Part shown: piece by piece, positions 11,301-23,648 of the stretch | How positions within the stretch are numbered: the first letter of the stretch is position 1 | How the letters are laid out: the number at the start of each line of letters is the position of its first letter | Assembly (NCBI GenBank): GCA_034509925.1 | Contig: CM067529.1 | Span: 10,565,501 to 10,629,500, forward strand | Direction of reading: 5' to 3' | DNA: 64,000 nucleotides | DNA from: Hirudinaria manillensis | Lineage: Eukaryota > Annelida > Clitellata > Hirudinida > Hirudinidae | Translations under genes and position numbers: made by a program | The notes under the pieces: generated by a model | What the model was told of the DNA's origin: nothing | What the model saw: the letters and a program-made list of their open reading frames with translations, nothing else | Databases searched by the model: none

Positions 11301-12406
11301 TGATTATGTTATCAGAAAAAAAATCAAGAATTCAATTAGTGAAATTTCAAATTATGATAGAAATTATTATTGATAAAATTATTAAACAATCTATAATATT
11401 CTCGTGAAGATATTATTTTTTCTTATTTTGCAATTATATGACATACCTAAACGATGTAATATTAAATAGTAAATAGTCTTGGATAGCTATTGTTTTTATT
11501 AACTCAAAATTTAAATATTTTCACAGAACATACCAGCCGCTTTCAAAACAACTTTGACCGTATCAGGATGATGAACCACAACACATGGTCTCAGAAAGTT
11601 TATGAAATAAATTCCACATGCTTTCGGATATTTTCTTGCTAATTCCTCAAAATAGGACAAGCCTTGCTCTCCTTGTCCTGATAGCTAGACATCAATTTAC
11701 TTAATTTTTCCCCAATTATCAAACCTTTTTTATTAATCATTAAATCAAGCAAAGAACATAGTTGAATACATAACTCAGGCCGGTTAATAAAGAGACTAGT
11801 GGATCAGCCTTAAGGAAACGCAAGCCTCCGCTAGCAGGCTGACCTGCTGACCTGACCTAAACTTATTTAATTAAATAGATAATCCTATCGAAAAGCAAAA
11901 GCAAAAAGCAAAAGCAAAAAAATAACCAACAAAACAACAAAGTAATTAATTGGAAATACCTAGGATAAGAAACAATTTGACAGACAATTTAAATTGTTAC
12001 GTATAACATCGCAAATGGAACGGTTTGTGATTTAAGTAATTGATTGCTTAAGCACCGTATTTTCACGAAATTAACACGCAGACGAATATAACACGATTTG
12101 CGTAAAATAAAGTTAATTAAAAACACGCACCATGACTACACTATGCTGTCAGCCAAACATTATGTTCATAAGTAATATTTTAAAAGTATTTGAGTCTAGT
12201 CATTCAATAGTTATCAACTGATCCACATATCAGCATATATAGGGGCAATTTCTGACCTTGTCAAGGTGACCTTTTAACCAATGCTTTTTATCCATCGGAA
12301 ACTGATCAACGGTTTTTCCATTGGCAATCAGTTTCCTCACGATACTGAAAAAATGGTAAGCGTAATACAATACACAAGAAATCAAAATCATCCACAGGTA
12401 ACTCAT
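8390..12406 (-). pseudogene. CYP4-like cytochrome P450, copy 1, with a broken splice acceptor
   Basis: All 12 exons of the family are present: 12257-12406, 11534-11684, 11062-11240, 10815-10939, 10684-10746, 10473-10599, 9819-9945, 9580-9709, 9166-9361, 8971-9053, 8634-8699, 8390-8519. Lengths match the intact copies and would give 508 residues. The N-terminal anchor is [15 protein letters not shown], the I helix FILGGYETT, the ExxR motif KESLR and the heme loop FSAGFRNCIG. The fault is at exon 10: where copies 2-4 read ttgaag|AAAT before the PERF segment, this copy reads ttgaaaAAAT. The AG is lost and no other AG lies in the preceding 60 bases. The next AG would shift the frame and destroy the heme loop. 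I see no premature stops, so the loss may be recent. A regulated intron-retention form cannot be excluded. Confidence 0.7.
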
Positions 12407-14329
12407 AGTTGTCGAATTTGACGCCTTTAACTCGATTATTACAAGAGGGAAAGACTAAGAAATAAACTTGTTATGTTCTGAACATTTTAGAACGAGATAA
12501 TCCTCTGAAAGTGTTTTTAATTTCTATAATTGTTCAACTTCGACCTTTGTCCTCAAAACTTTGTATATGTTTTAATTGCCAACGGAGAACATAAGAAGCC
12601 CAGTATTTAAAATTGTGTATGTTGTCATTCAATTGGTTTGCATGTTACAGGTGTAACTGCGAAGGAAGTCAGTCATGCGACACTCACGTACGACCTAAAA
12701 ACCTGCGATAACCACCTTCATCATCAGCCCCAACCAACACCACAAAACTTAAACTACACCCTCACTTTTTCTTCATTCATTATCATCACCAATTCACCAT
12801 CATCTTAATCCTCATCCGTTTGTTGGTATAGTTTTTGACAGAAGCCACTGCAACTTCTAATGCGTCTAGCTTGCTATTAAAAAGACATAAATGTAGGGCG
12901 AAAATACCATAGTTAAAAAGCCTAGATATTGCGCTAGCCGGGTTTAAAATATCTGCCTATAAATCTTATTTAACGACACAAAATTACATCAAAACGTTCA
13001 GCTGCCTTTTCTCTATAAAACATATTTGTGGTTAATAGTTAATATTTAGATTATATTTTTATTATTAATTTTATTATGTTATAGCTTCATTGGCTTGCTT
13101 AATTTTTGCAGTTTATTAAAAGACATTTTCAACACATAACTGTTCTTTAATCTTTAATTAGGCCTTTACGAGAGTATAACAGGCTCAAAGCTGCTTTTGA
13201 ATAGACAGGTATTGAGCCAGTTTTTCTATCTACAAAATTCAGAGGAAAACCATCCATGTAAATTCTACAATTGTGGTGACATGGGATCAATTGACAACTG
13301 TTGCTACCATATTTTTCCAATATTTAGGAGATGGCATCAAAAGACATTTCAGCATTCCAGTGATTCGCCCCAGAATGATTATCATAGATGAGTCTTTGAT
13401 TATCCTCAAGTCATTCAGCATTTCATAAGCTTAGAATTCAACCACTAATACCATTACGATTTTTTTGTCATTGATGTTATAGTTCTAAAAGGATATTATA
13501 GAATATGCACCAACTAGGCTACTGAAAATGATTTACATCTTTCCATAATACACATCTTGAAAATATTAGCTACTTTTTTTAAAATTTATATTCAAACATT
13601 ACAAAGGACTGCTCGGCTAGGCGATACTGAAGGCGTTAAGAAAGACATACTTATAGATTCTACGAGAAGATAGATAGTAAAGAGACGCAAATAGTTAGGA
13701 CAATGCTTCTAAAGGTTATGCCATAGATAGCATAGATTACCGTTTGGACTTCTTTGGTTTTGACTCTGATGAAGGAGATAATTTTTACAAAGAATCAGAA
13801 AAAGTAAATCTAAGTAAACAAAGACTGATTGAAGAAACTCATGCTCTAATTAATAATATAAAAAGAGATATTTCAAAAGAATTCACAAAAGTTGGGCACG
13901 AATTCGTGGTGGTTATGATCAGGGATAGATGAGCTTAGAGGTCAAGTTTATATCAAGGACCGCTTGAGAATTAAAATAATAACCAAGGAAACCTTCAAGT
14001 CACCGTACTCGTCATTATTCCACCTATCCTAATCGCTCATCAGCACCGTTCAACCCATACTATTAATTGCTAGGTTCTTAATTTATTCACAAATTTCAAA
14101 AAATAAAAATAAATAAAACAAAACTAAAAAATCAAATTGACTATTTTCAAGAAAAAAAAGTTAAATATGAAATGGTTGAGAAATCGAATGACTTAAAGCA
14201 AAGTTCAGTTAGTTTGACCAAAGATACAGCAATCTCGTATTTCCCTGTTTTAAGAGGCGGACAAGTTTATTTTAATTTATCTGAAAATATAGTAATAAAA
14301 TAAATTTAATTCAACATTTTATGAGTATT
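12407..14329. other. Spacer between P450 copies 1 and 2
   Basis: It contains the copy 1 upstream region, a C/A-rich low-complexity block at 12700-12840 (cctcatccg, catcatc runs) and two short + strand ORFs at 13197-13391 and 13701-13932. The second is acidic and lysine-rich (DFFGFDSDEGDNFYKES). Neither matches anything I know, and they may be transposon or exon relics. The last 350 bases repeat, diverged, in the 3' flanks of copies 3 and 4. Confidence 0.45.
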
Positions 14330-16829
14330 TCATAAAAGCAAGCCAACCATTCTTTCAGAAGCTTTTAGATATATTCCATTTGAAGATTTCATAGTCATAG
14401 CCATCAATTTACGTGGTATGTGATTTTCTTTAACATCGAAATTGAATCTGAATACAAAGCGAATCGCTATTAATACAAGAAATAAAATAACGAAGTGACC
14501 AAATCATGATATTTATTCTGAAAATTACAAAATTCTTATTTAAAAAATGAAAATGAAAATAACCTTTTCAGAGTTTTCGCTAAGACCACTTTCAGTTCAT
14601 CCATCGCAAAGGCTTGTCCGATGCAGTTTCTTATTTGATTAAACAAACATTAAGTGACAAATTACCCATAAATGAAACAAAAAAACACTTCGGGCAATTT
14701 TAAATGTTGGTTTAATATAATGCGATCAAATTAATTTAATAAAAAAAAAATAAACGTTGATAATCTATAAAATAAGTTTATCATTGCCATCTTTAAGAAG
14801 CTTTATGACATGCGTAGATTTTGAAGTGGATTATGTAGCATTTCAACTTTCGTTAGAAGATTAGAAATTAGTTCAAAGTTACCGATATCCGGCAGAAAAG
14901 GGGATAAATGCAAATGGATCCATAGATTTACTTCTCTCATAAGAAAATCTTTCTGGGTCATATTTCTTCAATAAATTTCAAATAAAAGTAATGTAAGCAG
15001 AATTGATATAAAATTGGCAAGCTCAAAAATGAAATGAAAGTAACTGATTTCATAAGCGTTTTGTAAGCGTTAAAAAATTTCATTGCAACCGATGGTTCGT
15101 CCCATATGTGAGGGTTGTGATGAAGACTGTAAAGGATAATAGAAACCACTGTTCCCGCAGGAACAAATTTTCCATCAATGAATACGTCTTCTTCCAGCTC
15201 TCTCTCAAGGTATGGAATACCATATAATCTCAGTGATTCCTTTATGCACATGGTAAGATATGGTAGTTTCTGAATGTCATCCCTTAAAATTGATGAAAAT
15301 TTTTTTAAGTTATGTTTAATTAGAATGATGAACAAAACATACCATCAGTCTAAATCTAAAATGTCTGTACAAGTTTGGAGGTTCTATTTAGAACTCAGAA
15401 TATAAAACCGACAGCTTTATTTAGGTCACCTAAGTCATAATCGCCTAACATTTTAAAGTCTCTCATTTAACTTGGTTTACTAGCCATCTCAGATAGTCAT
15501 CGTTTTGATGTTTCATTAAATCACGAATTTCTTGTTGGCAAATTCTCTGATGGCGCGGATTGGATGCCAGACAATACAACGACCATGAAATAGCAGAAGC
15601 AGTGGTCTCATAACCTAAAAATATAAACTTAACTAAGGATTCTCTTCATATTTAGTAAATATGACATTCATCATAAATTGATGCCAACAACGTCTAAATG
15701 GACCGCTTTACTTAAAATTCTCACCTCCCAAAATAAAAGTATTCACTTCGTCCCTAATTTCTTCGTCAGTTAATCCCACGCCATCTGTGTCTACAGACCT
15801 CACCAAAATGTCTAAGAAATCATGATAATTTTTTTCTTCATTGGAGCGTTGCTGCAATATCAAAAATTTTGATTTTTAAAAAAAATAATTTGATACTACA
15901 AAATCTGATATAAATTATTCAGATTTTATTGAGTTGATAATATATGCAGGCCTTAAGAAAACCTAGATATCTTAGTCGTGCAAAATGTCTCGTTGCGTCG
16001 AAATCAGTAAGGCGGTTCTAATAGCAATTACCAGGTTTGAAATCAATGGTCCTGACAAAAGGTAAATGGAGCAATTAAAATATTCCCTTTATATCACATT
16101 CCGATAGGTAAATAGTTCATGAAGTGTTAATACACTGAATTCAAAAGTAGCATGAAAATATGGTAAGAAATTCGATCCACGGTTAGCACAACTATTCGGT
16201 TGACCTTTTATAAATAACGGTTTACGATGAATCATTAGTTACGGACAATCTTTACAACTATAAGTTGAAACATTGCTTTAAAAATAATTTAAATTAAAAA
16301 AAAACAGTATAAAATGAAGTAGTGTTTTAGATAAAAAAAAAATTAACCGCTTGCATAAAATCGACTAACAATTAATTTTCTTTTTTCTTTAATTAATTTC
16401 ATACCAAAATCGCTCAATTCTTCAGCATATTTCCAAAAATTCTTCCCATCTTTGGTCATCCAGTAAATAAAATCGAAATGTTTCCATGGCTCGCTATTCC
16501 ATTGGAATTTGTTCCAAAATTTAAATTTAGACTAACAATTCATTATGGTGTCTAAATAGACTGAATTGGAACTCACTATTGTCGTTTCATAACTAGTGTT
16601 GTCAATTCATTCACTGCCCGATTGTAAAAATGATCCTCTCTGGAAAAAGTACGAGGTCAGTTTGATTATATCGAGCAAAAGCTCAAATATATATTTCACA
16701 TCACCCTCTGGTCTGCAAGTCACTTTTGTAAGAAAAGGCACATTCTAAAATAATGTCCAACGAAAGCTTCGAAGTCAATTCGAATATATCGAACGATTCA
16801 TTAGATTTGGCATAGGCAGATATGTTCTC
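14330..16829 (-). pseudogene. CYP4-like P450, copy 2, exons 4-12, separated from exons 1-3 by an inversion
   Basis: Exons at 16705-16829, 16577-16639, 16370-16493, 15725-15851, 15485-15614, 15087-15282, 14883-14965, 14564-14629 and 14330-14447 give the C-terminal three quarters of a P450, with KESLR, PERF and the heme loop. Exons 1-3 are missing upstream on this strand. They lie inverted at 17310-18323. Two donors are GC rather than GT: after exon 8 (gctagt at 15484) and after exon 9 (gcaatg at 15086). Coding frames are open in every exon. As arranged, no continuous mRNA can join the two parts by ordinary cis-splicing, so I call it a disrupted gene. Confidence 0.75.
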
Positions 16830-17309
16830 CTTTATAAATGAAATTTGTAAAAAGAAAATAATAGATATTATTAAATGAAAAAAACAATTCTTCCTTAATT
16901 GATTTTGGTATTGAAGCATATAGTCTGGGGCCATAGCATTGTATAGAAAATAATTTAAAAGCAGAAAGCGGGACTATATTCATGAGTGTTACGCAAGAAA
17001 CAGGAAGGATTATTGTAATTAAATATTTTAGGAAGAGAATTGAAGTCTTAAGCGAACTTGGAAAGAACATCGAAAGAAAATTGAACGATTATAAAAACGA
17101 TCAAAAACCACCAAGTCTCAAGGTCCTGTTGTGACTTTTAAAATTCAAAATGAAGTTTCAAAATCAAAGTTCAGAGTCCAATAACCACAGATATTATAAT
17201 ATAACGAGATAAAGACTTAATTTTAATTAAGTTCAGTATATCACGTTTAACAAATACACTTTTCCTTTTTCATTCTTAAATTAATTGAGTGTAAGGCAAT
17301 TACGCAACC

Positions 17310-18323
17310 ATGACATATCTTTGGATGATTTTGTTATCATGCGTATTGTACTACGTTTACCGCTTTTTGCAGCTAGTGTCTAAATTGATTGTCAATGGTA
17401 AAACCGTTGATCAGTTCCCAATGGATAAAAAGCATTGGTTGAAAGGTCACCTTGACAAGGTTAGAAATTTCACTCGGTGTAAAGGTTTATTAATTAAGTG
17501 AGGAATGTTATAATTTTTAATATCTCATTTTGATAGAACTTTGATTCAAAATTTTTAATAATGATTTTAAAGTCTTCTCTATGTAAGTATTTAAAATAAT
17601 TTAATTGATATTAGCTATCAGGCTAAGTCAAGATAGGGAGAAAATGTGCATTTTTGTGCATAGCATCATGATGCGTGTTTTATTCAATTATTTACAAATC
17701 ATATTATATTCGTCTGGGTGTTAATTTTATGCAAATAAATCGACTATGCAATAAGTTACTTAAACCAAGTAAATTGATATGTAGCTATCAGGACAAGACG
17801 AAAAAGGCTTGTCCTATTTTGAGGAATTAGTAAGGAAATATCCGAAAGCATGTGGAATTTATTTCATAAACTTTCTGAGACCATGTGTCGTGGTTCATCA
17901 TCCTGATACGGTCAAAGTTGTTTTGAAAGCTAATGGTATGTTCCATGATAATATTCAAATTTTGAATTTTTAAAAACAATAGCTATCCAAGACTATTCAC
18001 TAATTTTTGCGTCATTTAGGTATACATTGCAGTTGCAAAATAACGGCAAAATAACACTTTGCAAAAAATATAAATATATAACTATATTCTGTATATTTTT
18101 AAAACATGCATGAGTTACCTATTTATTAGAATTAATTGTTTCAGGTAAGAAGCCAACATTATTTGGTATGTATCACTACGCAAAGAAATGGCTGGGAGAT
18201 GGTTTGGGTCTAACGTCAGGTGAAAAATGGCATAGAAATCGAAAGTTGTTGACTCCGACTTTTCACTTCGATTCTCTCAAAAACTACATCAACGCCCAAA
18301 ACCGAGCTACAGATGTATTCCTG
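17310..18323 (+). pseudogene. CYP4-like P450, copy 2, exons 1-3, inverted
   Basis: Exons 17310-17459, 17785-17935 and 18145-18323 encode the N-terminal anchor (MTYLWMILLSCVLYYVYRF), the [16 protein letters not shown] segment and the WLGDGLGLTSGEKWHRNRK helix C region, on the opposite strand to the rest of the array. The promoter region before 17310 resembles that of copy 4. After exon 3, intron 3 matches copy 3 for about 43 bases and then stops matching near 18366. The other half of the same intron resumes on the minus strand at about 16893. Turning 16894-18367 round restores an ordinary P450 gene order. Proteins from this piece alone would lack the heme site. Confidence 0.8.
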
Positions 18324-19170
18324 GTACGAGAAACGAGTAACGATTAGTTATCATTTACTAAATTTTTGTTGTTGCTTATAAATTCGTATAAGTTGCAACT
18401 ATGAAGGGACATCTTTAAGGTTGTTTGAGTTTACATATTTATGTTATGTAGAATATGAGTTTATTATGCTTGTTTTTAGGTTAATTTGTTTCAATGTATT
18501 ATGTACATAATTGTTTGTATAATTTGGTACGTGTTGAAATTGCTTGTTTGATTACTTTTGCTCTTTTGACAATTGAATAATCTCTAAACTGTAAAAGAAA
18601 AATGTTAAGGCAGTTATCTCTAAGGGCATCGTTTTCACATACTCTCATTCACAAAATAGCAAACAAAAAATGATGAGGTTAATTAATGCCTTCATCAGGG
18701 TTGCATTTTGCATTCCGAAATAAAAGTGATTTATGAAGTTGGTTTGGTTATTGTTCTATTAATTTTGTTTTATGCTTTTTCATATTTATATTTCAAAACA
18801 CTTATGTGTATTATTTTGACAATTTAAAAATGTCAATCACTTTGTTTTATTTACAATAGCGCCGCTCCAACCAAACTAATAATTGCCATTTTCTTCATTT
18901 ATACACATATTTAAAACAATAAATAAATAAAAACTCAATCTGACCATTTTCATGTCTTATAAAAAGTTTAAAAAAAAATGGTTGGGAAGTTGAATGACTT
19001 TAACAAAGTTCGGCTGGTTTTTTTTTTCAACGATCCATCAATCTCTTATTTCCCAGTTTTAGAGGCGGACAAGTTTTTTTTAATTTATCTGCAAATTCGA
19101 GAAAAGAATAAATGTTATTCGATATCATAATATTTATGCATACGATGCATAAAATGAATTACAAACGATT
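18324..19170. other. Spacer after the inverted P450 piece
   Basis: The first 43 bases are the 5' half of intron 3 of copy 2. The rest is AT-rich spacer. From about 18850 it resembles the 3' flanks of copies 2 and 4 (aatctcttatttcccagttttagaggcggac near 19030). No gene seen. Confidence 0.5.
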
Positions 19171-22100
19171 TTAAGCATTTGATAAAAGCAAGCCAACCAT
19201 CCTTTCAGAAGCTTCCAAATATATTCCATTTGAAGATTTCATCGTCAAAGCCATTAATTTACATGGTTTGTGATTTTCTTGAACATCGAAATTGAATCTA
19301 AGCAATAAAGTGATCCGATATCAAGTCAATATAAAAATAATGAATTGATCAAATCATGATATTTATTCTGAAAGTTACAAATTTCATAATTGAAAAATAA
19401 AAATTAAAATAACCTCTTCAGAGTTCTCGCTAAGACCACTTTCAGTTCATCCATCGCAAAGGCTTGTCCGATGCAGTTTCTTATTTGATTGAACAAATAT
19501 CAAGTATTGTGGCAAATCATCGTAAATTGGAAAAATGAAATTATAATACATATAAGTCATTTTTTAATGTTGGGCGTCATATTTACAATCAACGAATTAA
19601 TTCTGCCTAACTTTTAAAATAAATTATGAACACAATTTAACTTATTGCCATCTTTATGAAGCGTTATTCAAATCATGGTTTCTGGTGTGGATTATTTAGC
19701 ATTTCAACTTTTAACTTTTGTTAGAATCTCAGAAATTAGTTCAAAGTTACCGAAAACCGGCAGAAAAGGGAATAAATGCAAATGGATCCATCGATTTACT
19801 TCCCTCGTGCAAAAATCTTTCTGGATCAAATTTCTTCAATATATTTAATATCAATGTAATGTAATATATATTGACAAAAAAAAGCAAACATATAAATAAA
19901 TAAAACTTATTTCTAAAGCAATTCTTTTTCAATAAAATTTAATTACAACCGATGGTTCGTCCCATATGTGAGGGTTGTGATGAAGACTGTAAAGGACAAT
20001 AGAAATCACTGTTCCAGCAGGAACGGATTTTCCATCAATGAATACGTCTTCTTCCAGCTCTTTCTCGAGGTATGGAACACCATATAATCTCAGTGATTCC
20101 TTTATGCACATAGTGAGATAAGGTAATTTTTGAAGATCATCCCTTCAAATTTATGAAATATTTATGCTTAAAATTATCAATAAAATATGCCATCTGCCTA
20201 AGTCTAGAATCTTTTCATAAGCATGGAAGTTCTACATAGAACTAACAATTTAAAACTAACAGCTTTGTTTAGTTCGTATAAGTCACAATTATAACATCAA
20301 TTAACACTTTAAAGCCTCTCATTTAATTTGTTATACTAGCCATGCCATATAGTCATTGTCTTCATCTTTCATCAAATCATCAATTTCTTGTTGGCAAATT
20401 CTTTGATGGCGCGGATATAATGCCAAACAATATAAGGACCATGAAATAGCAGAAGCAGTTGTCTCATAACCTAAATAAATAAGCTTTACTAATCACTCTT
20501 GTTATATGTAAAAAATTATTTGAAAATTCATCCTAAATCGATGTCGACAACGTTTAATTGCACCCATTCACTTAAAATTCTTACCTGCCAATATAAAAGT
20601 ATTCACTTCGTCCCTAATTTCTTCGTCAGTTAATCCCACGCCACCTGGGTCAACAGACCTCACCAAAATGTCCAAGAAATCATGATGACTTTCTTTTTCA
20701 TTGAGGCGTTCCTGCTGTAGGAAAATTCTTGGACTATCCAATTGTTTCTTTTCTTCTAATGATGACTACATTAAAAACTGATATTAATTATTTCAACTTT
20801 GATTGTTCTGTGTGACTTATGGAGGCCTTAATAAAACCTGGTTATTTTGGTAGTGAAAATGGCTCGTTGCGTTGAAATCATGAACGCGGTTCTTATGACA
20901 GGTACAAGATTTGAAATTATCTGTCCCGATAATGTATAAATGGATCAATTAAAATGTTTCTTTTATATCATATTCGGATAGATAAATAGTATCAGAAATG
21001 AGAGATAATGGTAAGAAATTCGATCCACGGTTAGCATATCTGTTTGGTCAACCTTAGTCATATTTTAAATGAGATTTAACAATAAATGTCGGATAAATAC
21101 AATCTCTATATGTATAGGCTTATAAATAATGCCTTAACAAAACAAATTATATTCTAAAAACGATAAAAAATCAAGTGGGTTTCAGATATAATAAAATAAA
21201 TTTATACATCCGACTAACAATTAACCGTTTTCTTCTTTCTTTAATTAATTCCATGGCGAATTCGCCCACTTCTTCAGCATATTTCCAAAAATTCTTTCCA
21301 TCTTTGGTCATCCAGTAAATAAAATCGAAATGTTTCCAAGGCTCGCTATTCAAATGCAATTTGTTCCAAATTTTAAACTTAGACCAACGATTCAATTTTA
21401 CTATTTAAAAAAAATCTGAAGCGGAACTCACTACTGACGTTTCATAATTAATTTTGACAATTCATTAACTGCCCGATTGTAAAAATGATCCACCCTGGAA
21501 AAAAGAGTAAGAGGTCAGTTTGATTATCGAGCAAAAGTTCAAAATAATATTTCACATCACCCTCTGGTTTGCAAGTCGCTTTTGTAAGAAAAGGCACATT
21601 GTAAAATGATGTCCAACGAAAGCTTCGAAGCCAATTCTAATACATCGAACGATTCATTAGATTTGGCATAGGCAGATATGTTCTCCTTTATAAATGAAAT
21701 AAAGTAAAAAGAGAAAAAAATAGATATTATTAAATAAAAAAAAAATTCTATAAAAATTTATTAAATCATAACTAATCGTTAGAAGCTTTCTTTTTACCAG
21801 GAATACATCTGTAGCTCGGTTTTGGGCGTTGATGTAGTTTTTGAGAGAATCGAAGTGAAAAGTCGGAGTCAATAACTTTCGATTTCTATGCCATTTTTGA
21901 CCTGACGATAGCAACAAACCATCACCAGGCCACTTTGTTGAGTAGTGATACACACCAAATAATGTTGGTTTCTTCCCTAAAACAACCGCGTTTAATGTAA
22001 AATTTATACATAATTATGCCATCAGAAAAAAAAATTCAATTAGCGTAATTCTAAATTATGATGGAAATTATTTTTGATAAAATTATTAAATAATCTATAA

Positions 22101-22774
22101 TATTTTTATGAAGATATTATTTTCCGTTATTTTGCTATTATATAACACACTTAAGCGACGTAATAGTAATTAGTAAATTTTAGTAAAAAGTCAGTAATTC
22201 ATAATTTGAATATTATCATGGAACATACCAGCAGCTTTCAAAACAACTTTGACCGTATCAGGATGATGAACCACGACACATGGTCTCAGAAAGTTTATGA
22301 AATAAATTGCACATGCTTTCGGATATTTCCTTACTAATTCCTCAAAATAGGACAAGCCTTTCTCGCCTTGTCCTGATAGCTAGACATCAGTTTAATTAAT
22401 TTAAGTAACTGATTGCATAAGCAATGTCACACGCATACGAATATAACAGGATTTGCGTAAAATAAAATTGAATAAAATACGCAACATGACTACACTATGC
22501 TGACGGCCAAATATAAATTTACTTGATTTAATTTCATAAGTAATATTTTAAACGTATTTGAGTCTAGTCATCCAATAATCATCACCTGATCCACATATCA
22601 GCATATATAGGGGCAATTTCTAACCTTGTCAAGGTGACCTTTCAACCAATGCTTTTTATCCATCGGAAACTGGTCAACTGTTTTTGCATTGGTAATCAAC
22701 TTCCTCATCAGGCGGAAAAAATGGTAAGCGTAATACAATACACAAGAAATCAAAATCATCCAAAGGTAACTCAT
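19171..22774 (-). CDS. CYP4-like cytochrome P450, copy 3 (507 residues)
   Basis: Twelve exons: 22625-22774, 22229-22379, 21798-21976, 21561-21685, 21432-21494, 21219-21345, 20585-20711, 20341-20470, 19947-20142, 19751-19833, 19414-19479, 19171-19297. They sum to 507 codons plus stop. Features in order: membrane anchor at residues 1-22, [19 protein letters not shown] (helix C), FILAGYETT (helix I), KESLR (helix K), PERF, FSAGFRNCIG (heme cysteine), and the tail [11 protein letters not shown]. The donor after exon 8 is GC (TG|gctagt at 20340). The neighbouring copy 2 shares this, while copies 1 and 4 have GT there. The acceptor lost in copy 1 is intact here. Expected to be an ER-bound monooxygenase of lipids or small molecules; substrate unknown. 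Confidence 0.82.
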
Positions 22775-23648
22775 AATTGTCGAATTTTATGCCTTTCACT
22801 CGATTATTTGAAAGGAAAAGACTAAGACATAAACTTGTTATGTTGTGAATTTTTCAAAAGTGAGATGTTCCTCTCTAAGTATTTTTCATTCCATAACTGT
22901 TCAACTTTGAACTTTGTTTTATGTTTTAATTGCCAACAGAGAACATGACTAAGAAGCCAAATATTTAAAAGTGTGTTTGTTTTCATTAAATTGTTAAAAA
23001 TACTGCAAGCGATTTGACAGAATGTGATGTGAAACATTGATTAACCAGTAATGAAACTAGTGGACAGTGAAAAGACCCTTAATTAAATTATGGCAGACCA
23101 ATGATTCCAGTCATTACAAGTCTAAAATATTGTCTTTACTCGAATAGTTCACGCACCCAAATTTGAATTACATTATTATCTCATGCATAGATTTTGATTC
23201 TATTGATATTCTTGATATTAAAATGCGAGAAAAGATCTCTGAAATGACTTTTAAGCGCGAATGAATTGAGTGGAGGATGCAGTTTGCATCCCAGGGGTCG
23301 GGAAGAAAGTTTTCAGAAAGGGCATTTTTGAGGCTTAAAATAACAACAAAGCAATCTTCATGTTGCCGTTCTCGTCATACTCCAACCTACTAACCTAATC
23401 GCTTAGCAAAGCCGCCCAAAACATACCCTTAATCGCCATGCTCTTCGTTTATTCATACGTTTAAAAATAAGCAACTCTATTCCACCATTTTTAGCTTCAA
23501 GTCAAGTAAAAAATTATTGAGGAGTGTTAAATGGTCCCCAATAAAATTCAACTGATTTTTTCAACGACTCAGCAATCTCTTCTCTTATTTCTCAGTTTTT
23601 GGACAAGGTTTTTTTTTAATTTTTCTGAAATTTGAGAATGAAACAAAT
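22775..23648. other. Spacer between P450 copies 3 and 4
   Basis: Upstream region of copy 3 and 3' flank of copy 4. The stretch 23330-23640 is a diverged copy of the flank next to copy 2 at 13960-14280, which shows that the duplicated unit includes flanking DNA. No other gene seen. Confidence 0.5.
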
